64,000 nt of DNA, taken from assembly GCA_965208275.1 (NCBI GenBank), contig OZ242331.1, positions 3,782,001 through 3,846,000 of the forward strand, in the 5' to 3' direction. The notes under the pieces are model-generated. The model searched no databases. It saw nothing but the letters and a program-made list of their open reading frames with translations, and had not been told where the DNA came from. The stretch comes from Bin5 sp022827195 (lineage in GTDB: Bacteria > Chloroflexota > Anaerolineae > Caldilineales > Caldilineaceae). Below, in pieces: positions 1-9,417 of this stretch. The position numbers and the translations under genes are program-made. The first letter of the stretch is position 1, and each line of letters starts with the position of its first letter.

Positions 1-92
1 CTGTTAGGCATTCCGGCGCGCCAGTCGGTATAATTCGACGATGGACGGCGGCAACTGGCTGCTGACTTCGAGACCATAGAGGTATGTCAACG

Positions 93-1310
93 ATGACAGA
101 ATATCAGATCACATACTGGCGCGACTTTCCGTCGATGGTCGTGGCGCGGGCAGGACGCAGCGACCGGCATAAGGTCGAACTGCCGGCCCGCTTCCAAGTC
201 GCGATCGACGAAGCCGCAATGCGAGCCGGCGCAACCGGCACCGATGAATACCTGGACGGCTGGCTCCGTACAGACTGGCAGGAGCAGGCGGGGGATCCTG
301 GGGAAGTGGCCCAATCCGTCGCCGCGCAATTGGAAGCCGACTATCCCCCCCAACGAATACGCAAGCTCCTGTCCTCGATAACTCCCGACTCTTCCTCCGG
401 CGGATGGCTGACACCGCGCCCCCATCCGGTGATCGAGCGCCTGCACCGGCACAGCGGCCCCCTCCTGGGCGACGGTGCCATGGCCACGATGCTGCAGGAA
501 GCCGGCCTCACCGGCGGCGCCGCGCCTGAACTGTGGAATGTGGAGAACCCTGACGCCGTGGAGGCGGTCTACCGCGGCTATGTCGAGGCCGGCTCCCACA
601 TCATTACCACCAACACCTTCGGCGGCACCACCGCCCGGCTCAAAATGCATGACCTGGAGAACAGACTGGCTGAACTCAATGCAGCCGGCGTTCGGTTGGC
701 GCGCAAAGTCGCCGACGTGGCCGGCGGCGTACTGGTGGGGGCATCGGTCGGCCCGACCGGCGAACTGCTCGATCCCCTCGGCGTGATGACCATGGACGAG
801 GCCACGGAGCTCTTCGCCGAACAGGTCGCTGTTATGGCCGAAGCCGGCGCCGACTTCATTCTCACCGAGACCATGAGCGACCTGCAGGAGGTGGAAGCCG
901 TCGTGCGCGCCGTTGATGAAGCGACCGAACTGCCCGTCGTCTCCATGCTCACTTTCGACACCAACCTGCACACCATGATGGGCGTCAGCCCCAAACAGGC
1001 GGTGGAAACAATGGCCAGCTGGGGCGTTCAGGTAGTCGGCGCCAACTGCGGCAACGGCCCCGACGAGATCCAGACCGTGATGACCGAGATGGTTGCGAAC
1101 CGTCCCCCTGGCGTAGTGCTGTACGCCCAGAGCAACGCGGGCCTGCCGGTTCTGCAGGGTGACGATGTCATCTACGATGGCACGCCGGAAGTCATGGCCG
1201 AATACGCCCGCCAGATGAAGGCCCTCGGCGTAGACGTAATCGCCGGCTGCTGCGGCACGACGCCGACCCACCTGCGTGCAATGCGCGAGGCACTGGAGCA
1301 AAGGGCGTGA
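93..1310 (+). CDS. Virulence_fact domain fused to homocysteine S-methyltransferase
   Basis: About 405 residues. The first ~80 residues (YQITYWRDFPSMV onward) resemble the short Virulence_fact family. After a proline/serine-rich linker, residues ~110-405 form a homocysteine S-methyltransferase (BHMT/MetH N-terminal type) TIM barrel. It opens with LLGDGAMATML and carries the zinc-binding cysteines: GANCG near Cys319 and GCCGTTP near Cys386-387. The family transfers a methyl group from a donor (betaine, S-methylmethionine or a methyl-corrinoid) to homocysteine. The ATG at 93 is preferred because AGAGG at 78-82 lies 10 bases upstream; the ATG at 84 would be only 1 base away. Next comes a DUF1638 gene, a family I associate with corrinoid methyltransferase clusters. 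Homocysteine as acceptor is family knowledge; the donor is unknown. Confidence 0.88.
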   Translation: MTEYQITYWRDFPSMVVARAGRSDRHKVELPARFQVAIDEAAMRAGATGTDEYLDGWLRTDWQEQAGDPGEVAQSVAAQLEADYPPQRIRKLLSSITPDSSSGGWLTPRPHPVIERLHRHSGPLLGDGAMATMLQEAGLTGGAAPELWNVENPDAVEAVYRGYVEAGSHIITTNTFGGTTARLKMHDLENRLAELNAAGVRLARKVADVAGGVLVGASVGPTGELLDPLGVMTMDEATELFAEQVAVMAEAGADFILTETMSDLQEVEAVVRAVDEATELPVVSMLTFDTNLHTMMGVSPKQAVETMASWGVQVVGANCGNGPDEIQTVMTEMVANRPPGVVLYAQSNAGLPVLQGDDVIYDGTPEVMAEYARQMKALGVDVIAGCCGTTPTHLRAMREALEQRA

Positions 1311-1361
1311 GATACGCCGCGACGCCGCAGCCGGCCACATGAAAATGTCGTTACAATAAGG

Positions 1362-1367
1362 TATACT
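1362..1367 (+). promoter_or_regulatory. Candidate -10 element upstream of the DUF1638 gene
   Basis: TATACT lies in the 168-base gap between the methyltransferase and DUF1638 genes, about 110 bases before the latter's start. The hexamer is close to consensus, but 16-17 bases upstream there is only a poor -35 (TGAAAA/ATGAAA), so this is a weak candidate for a separate promoter. Confidence 0.25.
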
Positions 1368-1478
1368 GCCGGCGGGAGCTCTTTTCACCGATTCAATGAC
1401 CGATGTCTGATTGGGCAGGTAGCCAGAGATGTTTCGACAACTCTTCGCGTTTCATTCTGCTTGCCAAGGAGAACGTGC

Positions 1479-2072
1479 TTGAAAATCGGTATCATCACTT
1501 GCGGCGCCATCGTGCGCGAACTCGTCGCCATCGCCAACCGCCGCGGCTGGGACTATGAACTGACCGCCGTTCCAGCGCAACTGCATAACCGCCCCGAACG
1601 CATCGCCCCGGAGGTGGCCAAAAAACTGGACGCCTGGGCCGGACGCTTCGACCGCATCCTCGTCGGCTACGGCGACTGCGGCACGCTCGGCGCGCTGGAT
1701 TCGCTGTTGGCCCGCTATCCCCACGCCGTTCGCATCCCCGGCCCCCACTGCTACGAATTCTACGGTGGTGCACGCTTTGCGGAACAGGCCGAACGCCAGC
1801 CGGGTACCTTTTATCTGACCGATTTCCTCGCCCGCCATTACGAAGGCCTCGTCATCGAATCACTGGGCCTCGACCGCCACCCCGAACTGCGCGACACCTA
1901 TTTCGGCAACTACAAAGAGTTGCTCTATCTGCGCCAACTATCGGACCAGGACGAGAGCGAACGCGCCCGCGCAGCTTCAGCGCGGCTCGGGTTGGCATAC
2001 AAGGAAGTCGACTCCGGACTGGAGGTCCTGGAAGAGCGGCTGGCTGACATCATCGAAAAGGACAGCCCTTGA
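1479..2072 (+). CDS. DUF1638 family protein
   Basis: About 197 residues, matching the DUF1638 pattern: an N-terminal KIGIITCGAI strand, a central VGYGDCGTLG segment, PGPHCYEFYGG, and a C-terminal helical tail. No biochemical role is established; the family is often found beside corrinoid-dependent methyltransferases. The conserved cysteines (GDCG, PHCYE) suggest metal or cofactor binding, which is inference. I chose the TTG at 1479 because AAGGAG at 1466-1471 sits 7 bases before it; an upstream TTG at 1461 overlaps that site. The stop is 3 bases before the next gene, indicating one transcript. Confidence 0.85.
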   Translation: MKIGIITCGAIVRELVAIANRRGWDYELTAVPAQLHNRPERIAPEVAKKLDAWAGRFDRILVGYGDCGTLGALDSLLARYPHAVRIPGPHCYEFYGGARFAEQAERQPGTFYLTDFLARHYEGLVIESLGLDRHPELRDTYFGNYKELLYLRQLSDQDESERARAASARLGLAYKEVDSGLEVLEERLADIIEKDSP

Positions 2073-2075
2073 CCA

Positions 2076-3017
2076 GTGGCCGCCATACGCCGTGTCCTCT
2101 TCCTTTTCCTTGACGGCGTCGGCCTGGGCCGGGATGACCCGGAGACGAATCCGCTGGCTGCGGCCGCGCTGCCCACGCTGACCGGGCTCTTCGGCGGAAA
2201 GCCGCTCACCGCCTCCACCGGGCGCTACAGCCGCGGCGACGCGCACCTGATCCCGACCGACGCCCATCTGGGCGTGCAGGGCCGCCCGCAGAGCGCTACC
2301 GGCCAGGCGGCCATTCTGACCGGCGTCAACGCGCCGGCGCGCCTGGGAGAGCATTACGGTCCGCGCCCGGACCAGCGCGTGCGCGACATTCTCGATGAGG
2401 CCGGCATCTTCGCCAGCCTGCACGCGGCGGGTCATGCGACCGCTTTCGTCAATGCCTATCCGCAGCGCTACTTCGACGCGGTCAACCGGGGCAAACGCCT
2501 GTTGAGTGCAGTCCCGTACGCTGCCCGGCGCGGCGGACTGCGGTTACGGACGTGGAGAGAAATGCAGGTACGGCAGGCATTGTCCGCCAATTTCACCGGC
2601 CAGGGCTGGCGCTCGCAGCTGGGCTATCCCGATGTGCCGCTCTACACGCCACAGGAAGCCGGCGCACAGTTCTGGCGCCTTGCCCAGCCCGTGCGATTCG
2701 CCTTCTTCGAGCACTGGCAGACCGACATTCTGGGCCACTACCGGGACCTGCGCGGCGCCATCGAAGACTTCGAACGCATCGACGGCTTCCTGGCCGGGCT
2801 GCTCGACGCGATGGACTGGCAGGACACGCTTCTCGTTGTCGCCAGCGATCACGGCAACGTGGAGGACTGCTCCACCCGCAAACATACCGAGAACCCGGCC
2901 CTGACCATACTCATCGGCGCGCACAGCGGCCGCTACGCCCAACGCATTCGCCGGCTCGACGATTTCGTCGCTCCCATAGCTGAATTCCTGAACGAAGATA
3001 AGCCGCCGCCTTCCTAA
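2076..3017 (+). CDS. Alkaline-phosphatase/phosphoglycerate-mutase superfamily metalloenzyme
   Basis: 313 residues, GTG start 3 bases after the DUF1638 stop. Motifs typical of the alkaline phosphatase superfamily are visible: an N-terminal metal aspartate (FLDGVGLG), a nucleophile region SATGQAAILTG, and the C-terminal metal ligands SDHGNVEDCSTRKHTENP. The HxTxxP ending is like cofactor-independent phosphoglycerate mutase and phosphopentomutase, but the protein is much shorter than those (~400-510 residues), so the cap domain is reduced. It probably hydrolyses or moves a phosphate on a small molecule; the substrate cannot be told. It is in line with DUF1638, PHP and PfkB genes. Confidence 0.8.
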   Translation: MAAIRRVLFLFLDGVGLGRDDPETNPLAAAALPTLTGLFGGKPLTASTGRYSRGDAHLIPTDAHLGVQGRPQSATGQAAILTGVNAPARLGEHYGPRPDQRVRDILDEAGIFASLHAAGHATAFVNAYPQRYFDAVNRGKRLLSAVPYAARRGGLRLRTWREMQVRQALSANFTGQGWRSQLGYPDVPLYTPQEAGAQFWRLAQPVRFAFFEHWQTDILGHYRDLRGAIEDFERIDGFLAGLLDAMDWQDTLLVVASDHGNVEDCSTRKHTENPALTILIGAHSGRYAQRIRRLDDFVAPIAEFLNEDKPPPS

Positions 3018-3038
3018 CCACCAAAGATTGGAGAAGCC

Positions 3039-3941
3039 ATGGAATCCCTGCCTTTCGCCAAGCCCGGCCGCTTTTGGAAGGGAAATCTGCACACCCACTC
3101 GACCCGCTCGGACGGGACCAAGTCACCGCAGGAGGTCTGCCGGCTCTATGAACAGGCCGGCTACGATTTTATCGCCCTGACCGACCACTTCCTGCCACAA
3201 TACGACTTTCCCATCACCGACACAAAGCCCTACCGCTCGGACGGCTTCACCACGATTCTGGGCGCTGAGCTGCACGCCGGCGCGATCGAAAACGGCTCCG
3301 CCTGGCACATCGTGGCCGCCGGTCTGCCGACCGATTTCGCGCCGCCTGCTGACGACGAAAGCGGCGCCCAGATCGCAGCCAGAGCCATGCAGGCCGGCGC
3401 ATTCCTCGGCATTGCGCACCCCCACTGGTACACCCTGTCCGCTGCCGACGTCGACGCTCTCGGGCCGGCGCACGCGGTCGAGGTCTTCAACGGCATCGCC
3501 GCGGACGCCAACGACCGCGCCGAAAGCTGGCACATTATGGACCTGCTGCTGGACAGGCGCCAGCGCTACTTCGCCTATGCCGCCGACGATGCCCACTTCA
3601 CCGACAGCTACCACGACTTTCGCCGCGGCTGGGTGCATGTGAAGGCCGAGGAGCTCTCGCCGGAAGCCCTGCTGACCGCGCTCAAGACCGGCGCATTCTA
3701 TTCCAGCACCGGCCCGCAGATCTACGACGTCGCCCTCGCCGCCGGCCAAAAGCTCACCGTCCACTGCTCGCCCGCCGAACGCATCTTTCTTACCGGCGTC
3801 GGCAGCGCCGTCCAGCGCGCATGGGGCAACGGCCTCACCTACGCCGAATTCGACCTGTCAGAATGGGACAGCCACTACTGTCGGCTGACCGTGCGCGACC
3901 GCCGCGGCGGCAAAGCGTGGTCGAATCCAATCTGGTTGTAA
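3039..3941 (+). CDS. PHP-domain phosphoesterase/metal-dependent hydrolase
   Basis: 300 residues. The PHP signature is clear: GNLHTHSTRSDG near residue 15 (metal-binding HxH), ALTDHF near residue 47, a histidine in GIAHPHWY, and an acidic/His pair in AADDAHF. PHP proteins bind a trinuclear metal site and hydrolyse phosphoesters or related bonds. The C-terminal ~90 residues form a beta-rich domain seen in stand-alone PHP proteins of environmental bacteria. GGAGAAG lies just upstream of the ATG at 3039. It lies in the run of co-directional genes from 1479 to 4947, so a role in phosphosugar turnover is plausible but unproven. Confidence 0.85.
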   Translation: MESLPFAKPGRFWKGNLHTHSTRSDGTKSPQEVCRLYEQAGYDFIALTDHFLPQYDFPITDTKPYRSDGFTTILGAELHAGAIENGSAWHIVAAGLPTDFAPPADDESGAQIAARAMQAGAFLGIAHPHWYTLSAADVDALGPAHAVEVFNGIAADANDRAESWHIMDLLLDRRQRYFAYAADDAHFTDSYHDFRRGWVHVKAEELSPEALLTALKTGAFYSSTGPQIYDVALAAGQKLTVHCSPAERIFLTGVGSAVQRAWGNGLTYAEFDLSEWDSHYCRLTVRDRRGGKAWSNPIWL

Positions 3942-3981
3942 TCCGTGACACGCGTGGCCGTTTCGCCTCAAGAGCGCAACT

Positions 3982-4947
3982 GTGAATGAATCTCCCTTCT
4001 CCGTCGATGTCCTTTGCCTGGGCATCGCCTGCTACGATCTGATCTTCTCCGTCGACCGTCACTTCGGGCCGGACGAAAAGATCCGTGCATCCGAGTTGAC
4101 CGCGTGCGGCGGGGGAATTGCGTCCAATGCGGCCATGACCGTCGCCCGGCTCGGCTCCTCCGTGGCATTCGCCGGCTACCTGGGCCAGGACATGTATGGT
4201 GACAGCCACGTCGACGAACTGCGGGCGGCCGGCGTCAACACAGAGCTGGTCGTCCGCGGCGCAAGGCCCACTTCCCTCTCCGCCATTCTCGTCAAGCCGG
4301 ACGGCACCCGCGCGCTCGTCAATTACGGCACATGGCCTGGCCGCGAAACTACTTTGCCGCAGGACGCGGGCCAGGCCAGCCAGGAACTGCCGGGAGCAAC
4401 CGAGTTCCAGCTGGAGCGCTGCCGACCGCGCGCCGTACTGGTGGACGGGTATCACATGGACGCGGCCAATCATCTGGTCGAAAGCGCGCGATCGCAAAAC
4501 GTCCCCACCGTGCTGGATGGAGACATGCTCCACGCTGGCACGAGGACGCTCATGGAAAAAGTGGAGTTTCTGGTTGTGTCAGAACACTTCGCCCAGGACT
4601 ATTCACAACAGTCCGACCCGGCGACCGCACTGGAGCAACTCAGTCACTTCGCGCCTTCAACCGTCATCACTCTCGGCGCCAGGGGGTTGTGCTGGCGCAA
4701 CCGCGCCGACAGTCGCTTCGGCGCCGGCGCGGGCAGCTACCCGGCCTTCGCCGTCGAAGTCGAAGACACAACCGGCGCCGGCGACGCCTTCCACGGCGCG
4801 TTCGCCGCCGGTCTTGCGGGCGGCATGGCGTGGGAGGAGCTGCTGCGTTTCGCTTCGGCAGTGGGCGCACTCTGCTGCACCAGGAAAGGCGCCCGTCTCG
4901 GCATACCCACCGGCGCTGAGGTTGCCGCGTTTCTCGACTGCCAGTAA
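3982..4947 (+). CDS. PfkB-family carbohydrate kinase
   Basis: 321 residues, GTG start. Both PfkB signatures are present: the N-terminal GGGIASNAAMTVARLGS with GYLGQDMYG, and the C-terminal DTTGAGDAFHGAFAAGL containing the catalytic aspartate and anion hole. The family phosphorylates sugars or nucleosides with ATP. Specificity is not readable. It is the last gene of the 5' cluster and could supply phosphosugars to the upstream phosphatase-like and PHP proteins. It is followed by a 329-base gap with a promoter. Confidence 0.9.
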   Translation: MNESPFSVDVLCLGIACYDLIFSVDRHFGPDEKIRASELTACGGGIASNAAMTVARLGSSVAFAGYLGQDMYGDSHVDELRAAGVNTELVVRGARPTSLSAILVKPDGTRALVNYGTWPGRETTLPQDAGQASQELPGATEFQLERCRPRAVLVDGYHMDAANHLVESARSQNVPTVLDGDMLHAGTRTLMEKVEFLVVSEHFAQDYSQQSDPATALEQLSHFAPSTVITLGARGLCWRNRADSRFGAGAGSYPAFAVEVEDTTGAGDAFHGAFAAGLAGGMAWEELLRFASAVGALCCTRKGARLGIPTGAEVAAFLDCQ

Positions 4948-5110
4948 AGGACCTCAGTGGTCCGTGGCGCGTGGCCGAATACAGGTACTGTACTCGCTGC
5001 AAATACCTTCTGTGCTTGCTGAATAATCCCTTTTCGGTCAGTCCTCGTTACGCCTTCGGCCGCTGACCTCTAGATGCAGAAGTCCAGAGTTTGCCATCGA
5101 ATTCTGCGAC

Positions 5111-5139
5111 TTGTAGGCACTTCTTTTTTCTTGTATTTT
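5111..5139 (+). promoter_or_regulatory. Sigma70-like promoter for the PhyH gene at 5277
   Basis: TTGTAG (5111-5116), a 17-base T-rich spacer, then TATTTT (5134-5139), in the otherwise empty 4948-5276 gap. This implies a leader of about 130 bases. A 68-codon reading frame (5074-5280) spans the promoter and is not considered a gene. Confidence 0.4.
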
Positions 5140-5276
5140 ATGATTGAAGTGTTGTATGCTACTATCGGAATGGACGGTCTAACAGCCGTCTATTTTATTC
5201 GGTTCGACAGGTATGATTTTGACGCCAACATAGACATTTCGGCAGCCAATCCATCGCGTTTCCAGGAGAACGAATC

Positions 5277-6143
5277 TTGACGATTGCGGCCCCTGAACGC
5301 CTCTTCGACGACGGCGTCTCCGGCGACTACCCACCAGACCTCTATGATCCGAAAGGGATCACAACAGGTGTCGACGGCTTTGCAAATGTGACGGACGCGC
5401 ACGTGGCCCGATTTCACTCGCAGGGCTTCCTGGTCGTCGAGAACGCCTTCTCTACCCAGGAGGTGCAGAACGGTCTGGACGGGTTGGACCACCTGCTTTC
5501 CGGTAAAGTGGCCGGGTTCGACGGCATTCACTATGAGCGAGCATCCGCGGGCATAGCTGTTGAGGAGCTTTCCCCGCTGCAAAAGCAGGACTATGTGCGC
5601 AAGTTCATGCACTTCGTCGACTACGACGACCGCCTGCACGGCCTAGCCCATCACCCGCAGTTGCTGACGCTCGTCCAGCGTCTCATCGGAGACATCCCGC
5701 TCCTGTTCCAGGATATGGCGCTGCTCAAACCGCCCCGGATGGGCCGAGAAAAGCCTTGGCATCAGGATCATGCCTACTTTCGTGTCGACCTGGAAGCAAG
5801 AGTCGTCGGCTGCTGGATCGCCTTGGACGAGGCCACGATCGAAAACGGCTGCATGGTTATCGCGCCGGGCAGCCATCTGAAAGGGCCGGTCGTTCACTTT
5901 CAAAGACGTGATTGGCAGATCTGTGATACGGATGTGGACAACAGCGACGCGCTGGCCGTCCCGCTCAAACCGGGCGGGCTGCTGATCTTCCAGAGCCTGC
6001 TCCATCACGGCACGCCGCCCAATCTCAGCGCGCAGCGACGCCGGGCCCTCCAGTTCCACTACCGGCCGCAGAGCGCACCCCTCACCAGCCAGGAGGAGCG
6101 GTTGGCACTCTTCGGCGGCGAGGGACTGGGCGCCGAGTGCTGA
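5277..6143 (+). CDS. Phytanoyl-CoA dioxygenase (PhyH) family oxygenase
   Basis: 288 residues. Fe(II)/2-oxoglutarate ligands are visible: WHQDHAYF gives His162 and Asp164, and the HHGTPPNLS segment gives the distal His at about 244, followed by arginines that could bind 2-oxoglutarate. Family members hydroxylate diverse small molecules using O2 and 2-oxoglutarate; the substrate is unknown. The TTG start at 5277 follows AGGAGA (5264-5269) with 7 bases of spacing. It appears monocistronic, with its own promoter upstream and a convergent tRNA-Sec downstream. It is one of four PhyH genes in the window. Confidence 0.9.
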   Translation: MTIAAPERLFDDGVSGDYPPDLYDPKGITTGVDGFANVTDAHVARFHSQGFLVVENAFSTQEVQNGLDGLDHLLSGKVAGFDGIHYERASAGIAVEELSPLQKQDYVRKFMHFVDYDDRLHGLAHHPQLLTLVQRLIGDIPLLFQDMALLKPPRMGREKPWHQDHAYFRVDLEARVVGCWIALDEATIENGCMVIAPGSHLKGPVVHFQRRDWQICDTDVDNSDALAVPLKPGGLLIFQSLLHHGTPPNLSAQRRRALQFHYRPQSAPLTSQEERLALFGGEGLGAEC

Positions 6144-6233
6144 AGAACTAGCATGGCGCTGAGAAGGACCTTGGGACGTAAACCTGCAGGCTTTTCGTCT
6201 GTAAACTGTTTGGGAGCTTGACGAAAGCGGAAT

Positions 6234-6329
<96 letters not shown>

Positions 6330-6336
6330 GCTGGCT

Positions 6337-6365
6337 ATTGTATCGACAGACCAGAGCGCGGTCAA
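6337..6365 (-). promoter_or_regulatory. Promoter of tRNA-Sec
   Basis: On the minus strand, TTGACC (6365-6360), a 17-base spacer and TACAAT (6342-6337) end 7 bases before the tRNA 5' end. Spacing and position are what is expected for a dedicated sigma70-type tRNA promoter, supporting an active gene. The rest of the gap to 6673 shows nothing recognisable. Confidence 0.7.
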
Positions 6366-6673
6366 ATGATGCGGCTGCGTTCAAAATAGTTTTCCAGTCT
6401 TCTTCCACTTCGCCCGGCTGAGATTGTGGAGTTTTCGAAGACTTCATACTCCTTTTTTCCGGGCACGCAAGCCAGTCTTCATCCGATCAGCTTGCCGCAA
6501 TTATCTATCCTGATCCTGAGAGGTTTGCAGTTCTCGGGTTCCGACTCTTAGCCGCGACACCGGGCTCGATCCACGGTGTAGCTAGGAACGGAAATCCGAC
6601 GCCTGAAAACCTCTGATCGTTCTTTTACCCAAAACCCCTTCACGACGCAGAGAGCGGTCTGGAAAAAAACAGT

Positions 6674-7999
6674 ATGCACCTCGCTTGCCCCAATTGCGGC
6701 GCCCCGGTGGAAGTTACCTCGCCGTTCGCGAATTGCCCCGCCTGTGACGCAGATGTCGCCTCGCACTATACGGCAGCGGAAATGACCCGCACCGTCTACC
6801 ACCGCGCCCTCGAACACTACTCGATGGGAAATGATGAGGCCGCTCTGGAGGGAATCCAACAGGGCATCGAGGCGCTGGAAGCCCCCGAACTGTACCTCCT
6901 GGCCGCGCTCATCTACCGCAAACGGGGCGATTTCAAGGAGATGCGCGAACACGTGGCCGCTATCCCCGCCGATGATGTCCTACGCGGCGAGGGCGAATGG
7001 CTCCTGCGCTCGCATCAGGAACAGTTGCAGCTGGGACGGCGGGAAGAGGCACGCCGGCGGGGCAAGGCCAAAGGCACCCAACTCGCTGTCGGCAAAGCCA
7101 GCCGGCAGTTCAGCACCGAGTACTACCCGGCCCCTTTGACCGATAAACAGATCGCCAAGAAGGGCGCGGTCAAGTCGAGACGCAATCGTCTACCTTGGGC
7201 AGTTCCTATCGCACTCGCGCTCCTGGCCGTAATCTTTTTCGCACAGGGCACGGGCGACTCGCTTTCATTCGCGTTGCGCCAACTTCGCGCAGTACCTGCT
7301 GAACTGAACGCCCTTTTTGAAAGCTTTAGCCGGAGTGAGCCGGAAGTGGAGACCAACCCGGCCATCGCACCCGACACCGGCGAAGAGGTCAGCGCGGCCG
7401 CAGTTGAAGTTACGCCGACACTCCCGCCAGCCCAGCCGACCGCAACCTCTCCGCCCACCGCTCAAGCGGTGCAGCAGTCAACAGCCGCGACGCCGGCGCC
7501 GACGCTGGCGCCCGAGCCGACACCCACGGTTGCCCAAAGCGAAACGCCTGACGTGGCCGCGACAATCGTCGCGGTCGCACGCGCCCAATCTTTCAACCTG
7601 GCCGACTTCCTCAACGAAAGGGCACGCCCGGACTTGGCCGCGCTAGAGGTGCGCGCCTCGTGGGCCGCAGGCGCACCCCCCGGCGAGCTGACTCTGGCAG
7701 GAACCACTTCCTTTGCCTCTGACAAGAATGATCTATTGGAACTGGCCGCGCAGATCGAGGGCGTTACCTCGATAAACCACGGCGAACTTATGGTGGAACT
7801 GCCCGAGACTTACCTTGTCCAGGCGGGCGAAAACCTCCGCCAGATCGCCAACCGACTGTACGGCGACCCGGACCGTTGGTCCGAAATCTACGAAGCGAAC
7901 CAGGACCTGATCGGAAAGGACCCCAACAACCTTTGGGTCGGCCTCTCTCTGACCGTGCCCAGAGAGGAAGAGACGCCGGAGATACTGATCCAGCAATGA
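6674..7999 (+). CDS. Zinc-ribbon / transmembrane / LysM-domain protein
   Basis: 441 residues. Domain order: an N-terminal zinc ribbon (CPNCG...CPACD, residues 5-28); a helical TPR-like stretch (~35-130); one transmembrane helix at ~173-192 (PWAVPIALALLAVIFFAQG); a long Thr/Pro/Ala-rich linker (~235-295); a small alpha/beta BON-like segment (~325-375); and a C-terminal LysM domain (YLVQAGENLRQIANRLYGD to the end) expected to bind glycan. The N-terminus should be cytoplasmic and the LysM domain outside the membrane. Such proteins may tether the cell surface to cytoplasmic events. No strong ribosome site precedes the ATG. The function is not known. Confidence 0.7.
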   Translation: MHLACPNCGAPVEVTSPFANCPACDADVASHYTAAEMTRTVYHRALEHYSMGNDEAALEGIQQGIEALEAPELYLLAALIYRKRGDFKEMREHVAAIPADDVLRGEGEWLLRSHQEQLQLGRREEARRRGKAKGTQLAVGKASRQFSTEYYPAPLTDKQIAKKGAVKSRRNRLPWAVPIALALLAVIFFAQGTGDSLSFALRQLRAVPAELNALFESFSRSEPEVETNPAIAPDTGEEVSAAAVEVTPTLPPAQPTATSPPTAQAVQQSTAATPAPTLAPEPTPTVAQSETPDVAATIVAVARAQSFNLADFLNERARPDLAALEVRASWAAGAPPGELTLAGTTSFASDKNDLLELAAQIEGVTSINHGELMVELPETYLVQAGENLRQIANRLYGDPDRWSEIYEANQDLIGKDPNNLWVGLSLTVPREEETPEILIQQ

Positions 8000-8144
8000 G
8001 CCCCGCCCCCGAACGCTCGTTTTCGATACCCCGTCCACGACAGCGCCCCGCCGCCGCATCACTGCCCCAGCACCGACATTTCGACCGCCCGTGCGTGCCT
8101 TACGGCCTGCCTGGCCATACGGACGGAAAGCCGCACCGGACCGT

Positions 8145-9377
8145 ATGAAAACCGCCACAATTGACAAACGGCTGCTGACAATCCTGCTTGTCGTCTTTGT
8201 TCAGATGCTGGGCGCCTCCCTGATCCTTCCCGTCCTCCCACTCTATGCCCAACGGGAATTCCAGATGTCGGCGGAGATGATCGCGCTTCTCACCTCCTCC
8301 TTCTTCGCCGCCCAATTCCTCGCCGGCCCCTACATTGGCCGGCTCTCCGACCATTACGGCCGAATCCCCGTACTGATCGTCAGCCAGATAGGCACGGTCA
8401 TCAGCTTTGTGATCCTCGCCTTTGCCCCCAGCTTCGGCTGGCTCTTCTTCGCCCGCACCCTCGATGGTATCACCGGCGGCAACATCATCGTCGCCCAAGC
8501 TTACATTACCGACATTACACCACGCGAAAAACGCGCCGAGAGCCTTGGCTACATATATGGCGTATTTGGCCTTGGTTTCCTCTTCGGCCCGGCGCTGGGC
8601 GGCGTGCTGGCCGCAGCCTACGGCCCGAGCACACCGCTCCTAATCGCCGCGGCCGCGGCCGCTATCGTTGTCCTCCTCACCTGGTACGCGCTCGATGAAA
8701 CGCTCACCGCCGAAGAGCGAAGTAACGCCCGCGCCCGCCGCGCCGGCAGCCTCACCGTCACCAGTGCACTACGCAACCTGCCCCTGATGACGATCCTTTT
8801 CGTCGCCTTTTTCGGCCAATTCCCACTGGGACTCTTGCAGGCCACTTTTGCCTTGTACGGCGAAGCCGTGCTGTTCCAGGGTGAAAGCAAGGCGGCGACC
8901 GATATCGGCATCGGCCTGTTACTAACCGTCGTCGGCGCATCCCAGCTATTCACGCAGGCATACCTTCTGCGGCGGTTGGCGCGTCGCTTCAGCGAAGCCC
9001 AACTCGTGGTGATGGGCAGCGTTTTACGCATGATAGGCATGGCGATCTATGCTGTCGTCGCGTCACCCTGGCTCGGGGCCTTCGGCTCACTCTTTTTCGC
9101 TTTCGGCTATGGCATCGCCCATCCGCCTCTCCAGTCCATCTCTACCTCTTGCGTAGGGGAACAGGACCGTGGCGGCGTGCTCGGCATGTTTCAATCGAGC
9201 ATTAATCTGTCTACCATTGTCAGCACAGCCATCGCCGGCGTACTCTTCGCCCACGCGCCGCAGACACCCTACTGGGTCGGGGCGGCCGCGTCGCTGGCCG
9301 TCGTCTTTGCCGTGATAGGAGTGATGAGCAAAATACCGGGCCAGCCCGTCCAGGAGGGTCCTCCTTTACCGAGGTGA
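8145..9377 (+). CDS. Major facilitator superfamily transporter
   Basis: About 410 residues with 12 predicted membrane segments. The MFS signature GRLSDHYGRIPV lies in the loop between helices 2 and 3, and helix 5 has the glycine/proline-rich GLGFLFGPALGG (antiporter motif C), which points to drug/H+ antiport of the TetA/DHA1 type. I start at the ATG at 8145, which places helix 1 at residues ~8-28; an upstream GTG would add 18 Arg/Pro-rich residues. Substrate unknown. It precedes a UxaA-like dehydratase by 40 bases, so co-transcription is possible. Confidence 0.85.
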   Translation: MKTATIDKRLLTILLVVFVQMLGASLILPVLPLYAQREFQMSAEMIALLTSSFFAAQFLAGPYIGRLSDHYGRIPVLIVSQIGTVISFVILAFAPSFGWLFFARTLDGITGGNIIVAQAYITDITPREKRAESLGYIYGVFGLGFLFGPALGGVLAAAYGPSTPLLIAAAAAAIVVLLTWYALDETLTAEERSNARARRAGSLTVTSALRNLPLMTILFVAFFGQFPLGLLQATFALYGEAVLFQGESKAATDIGIGLLLTVVGASQLFTQAYLLRRLARRFSEAQLVVMGSVLRMIGMAIYAVVASPWLGAFGSLFFAFGYGIAHPPLQSISTSCVGEQDRGGVLGMFQSSINLSTIVSTAIAGVLFAHAPQTPYWVGAAASLAVVFAVIGVMSKIPGQPVQEGPPLPR

Positions 9378-9417
9378 TAAAGCGCTTGCCACCACTAGCG
9401 CACTAAGGAACGTGCTC

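Noticed and set aside
5074..5280. 68-codon frame upstream of the first PhyH gene
   Set aside because: It contains the likely promoter of the PhyH gene, has no ribosome site and overlaps the next start.
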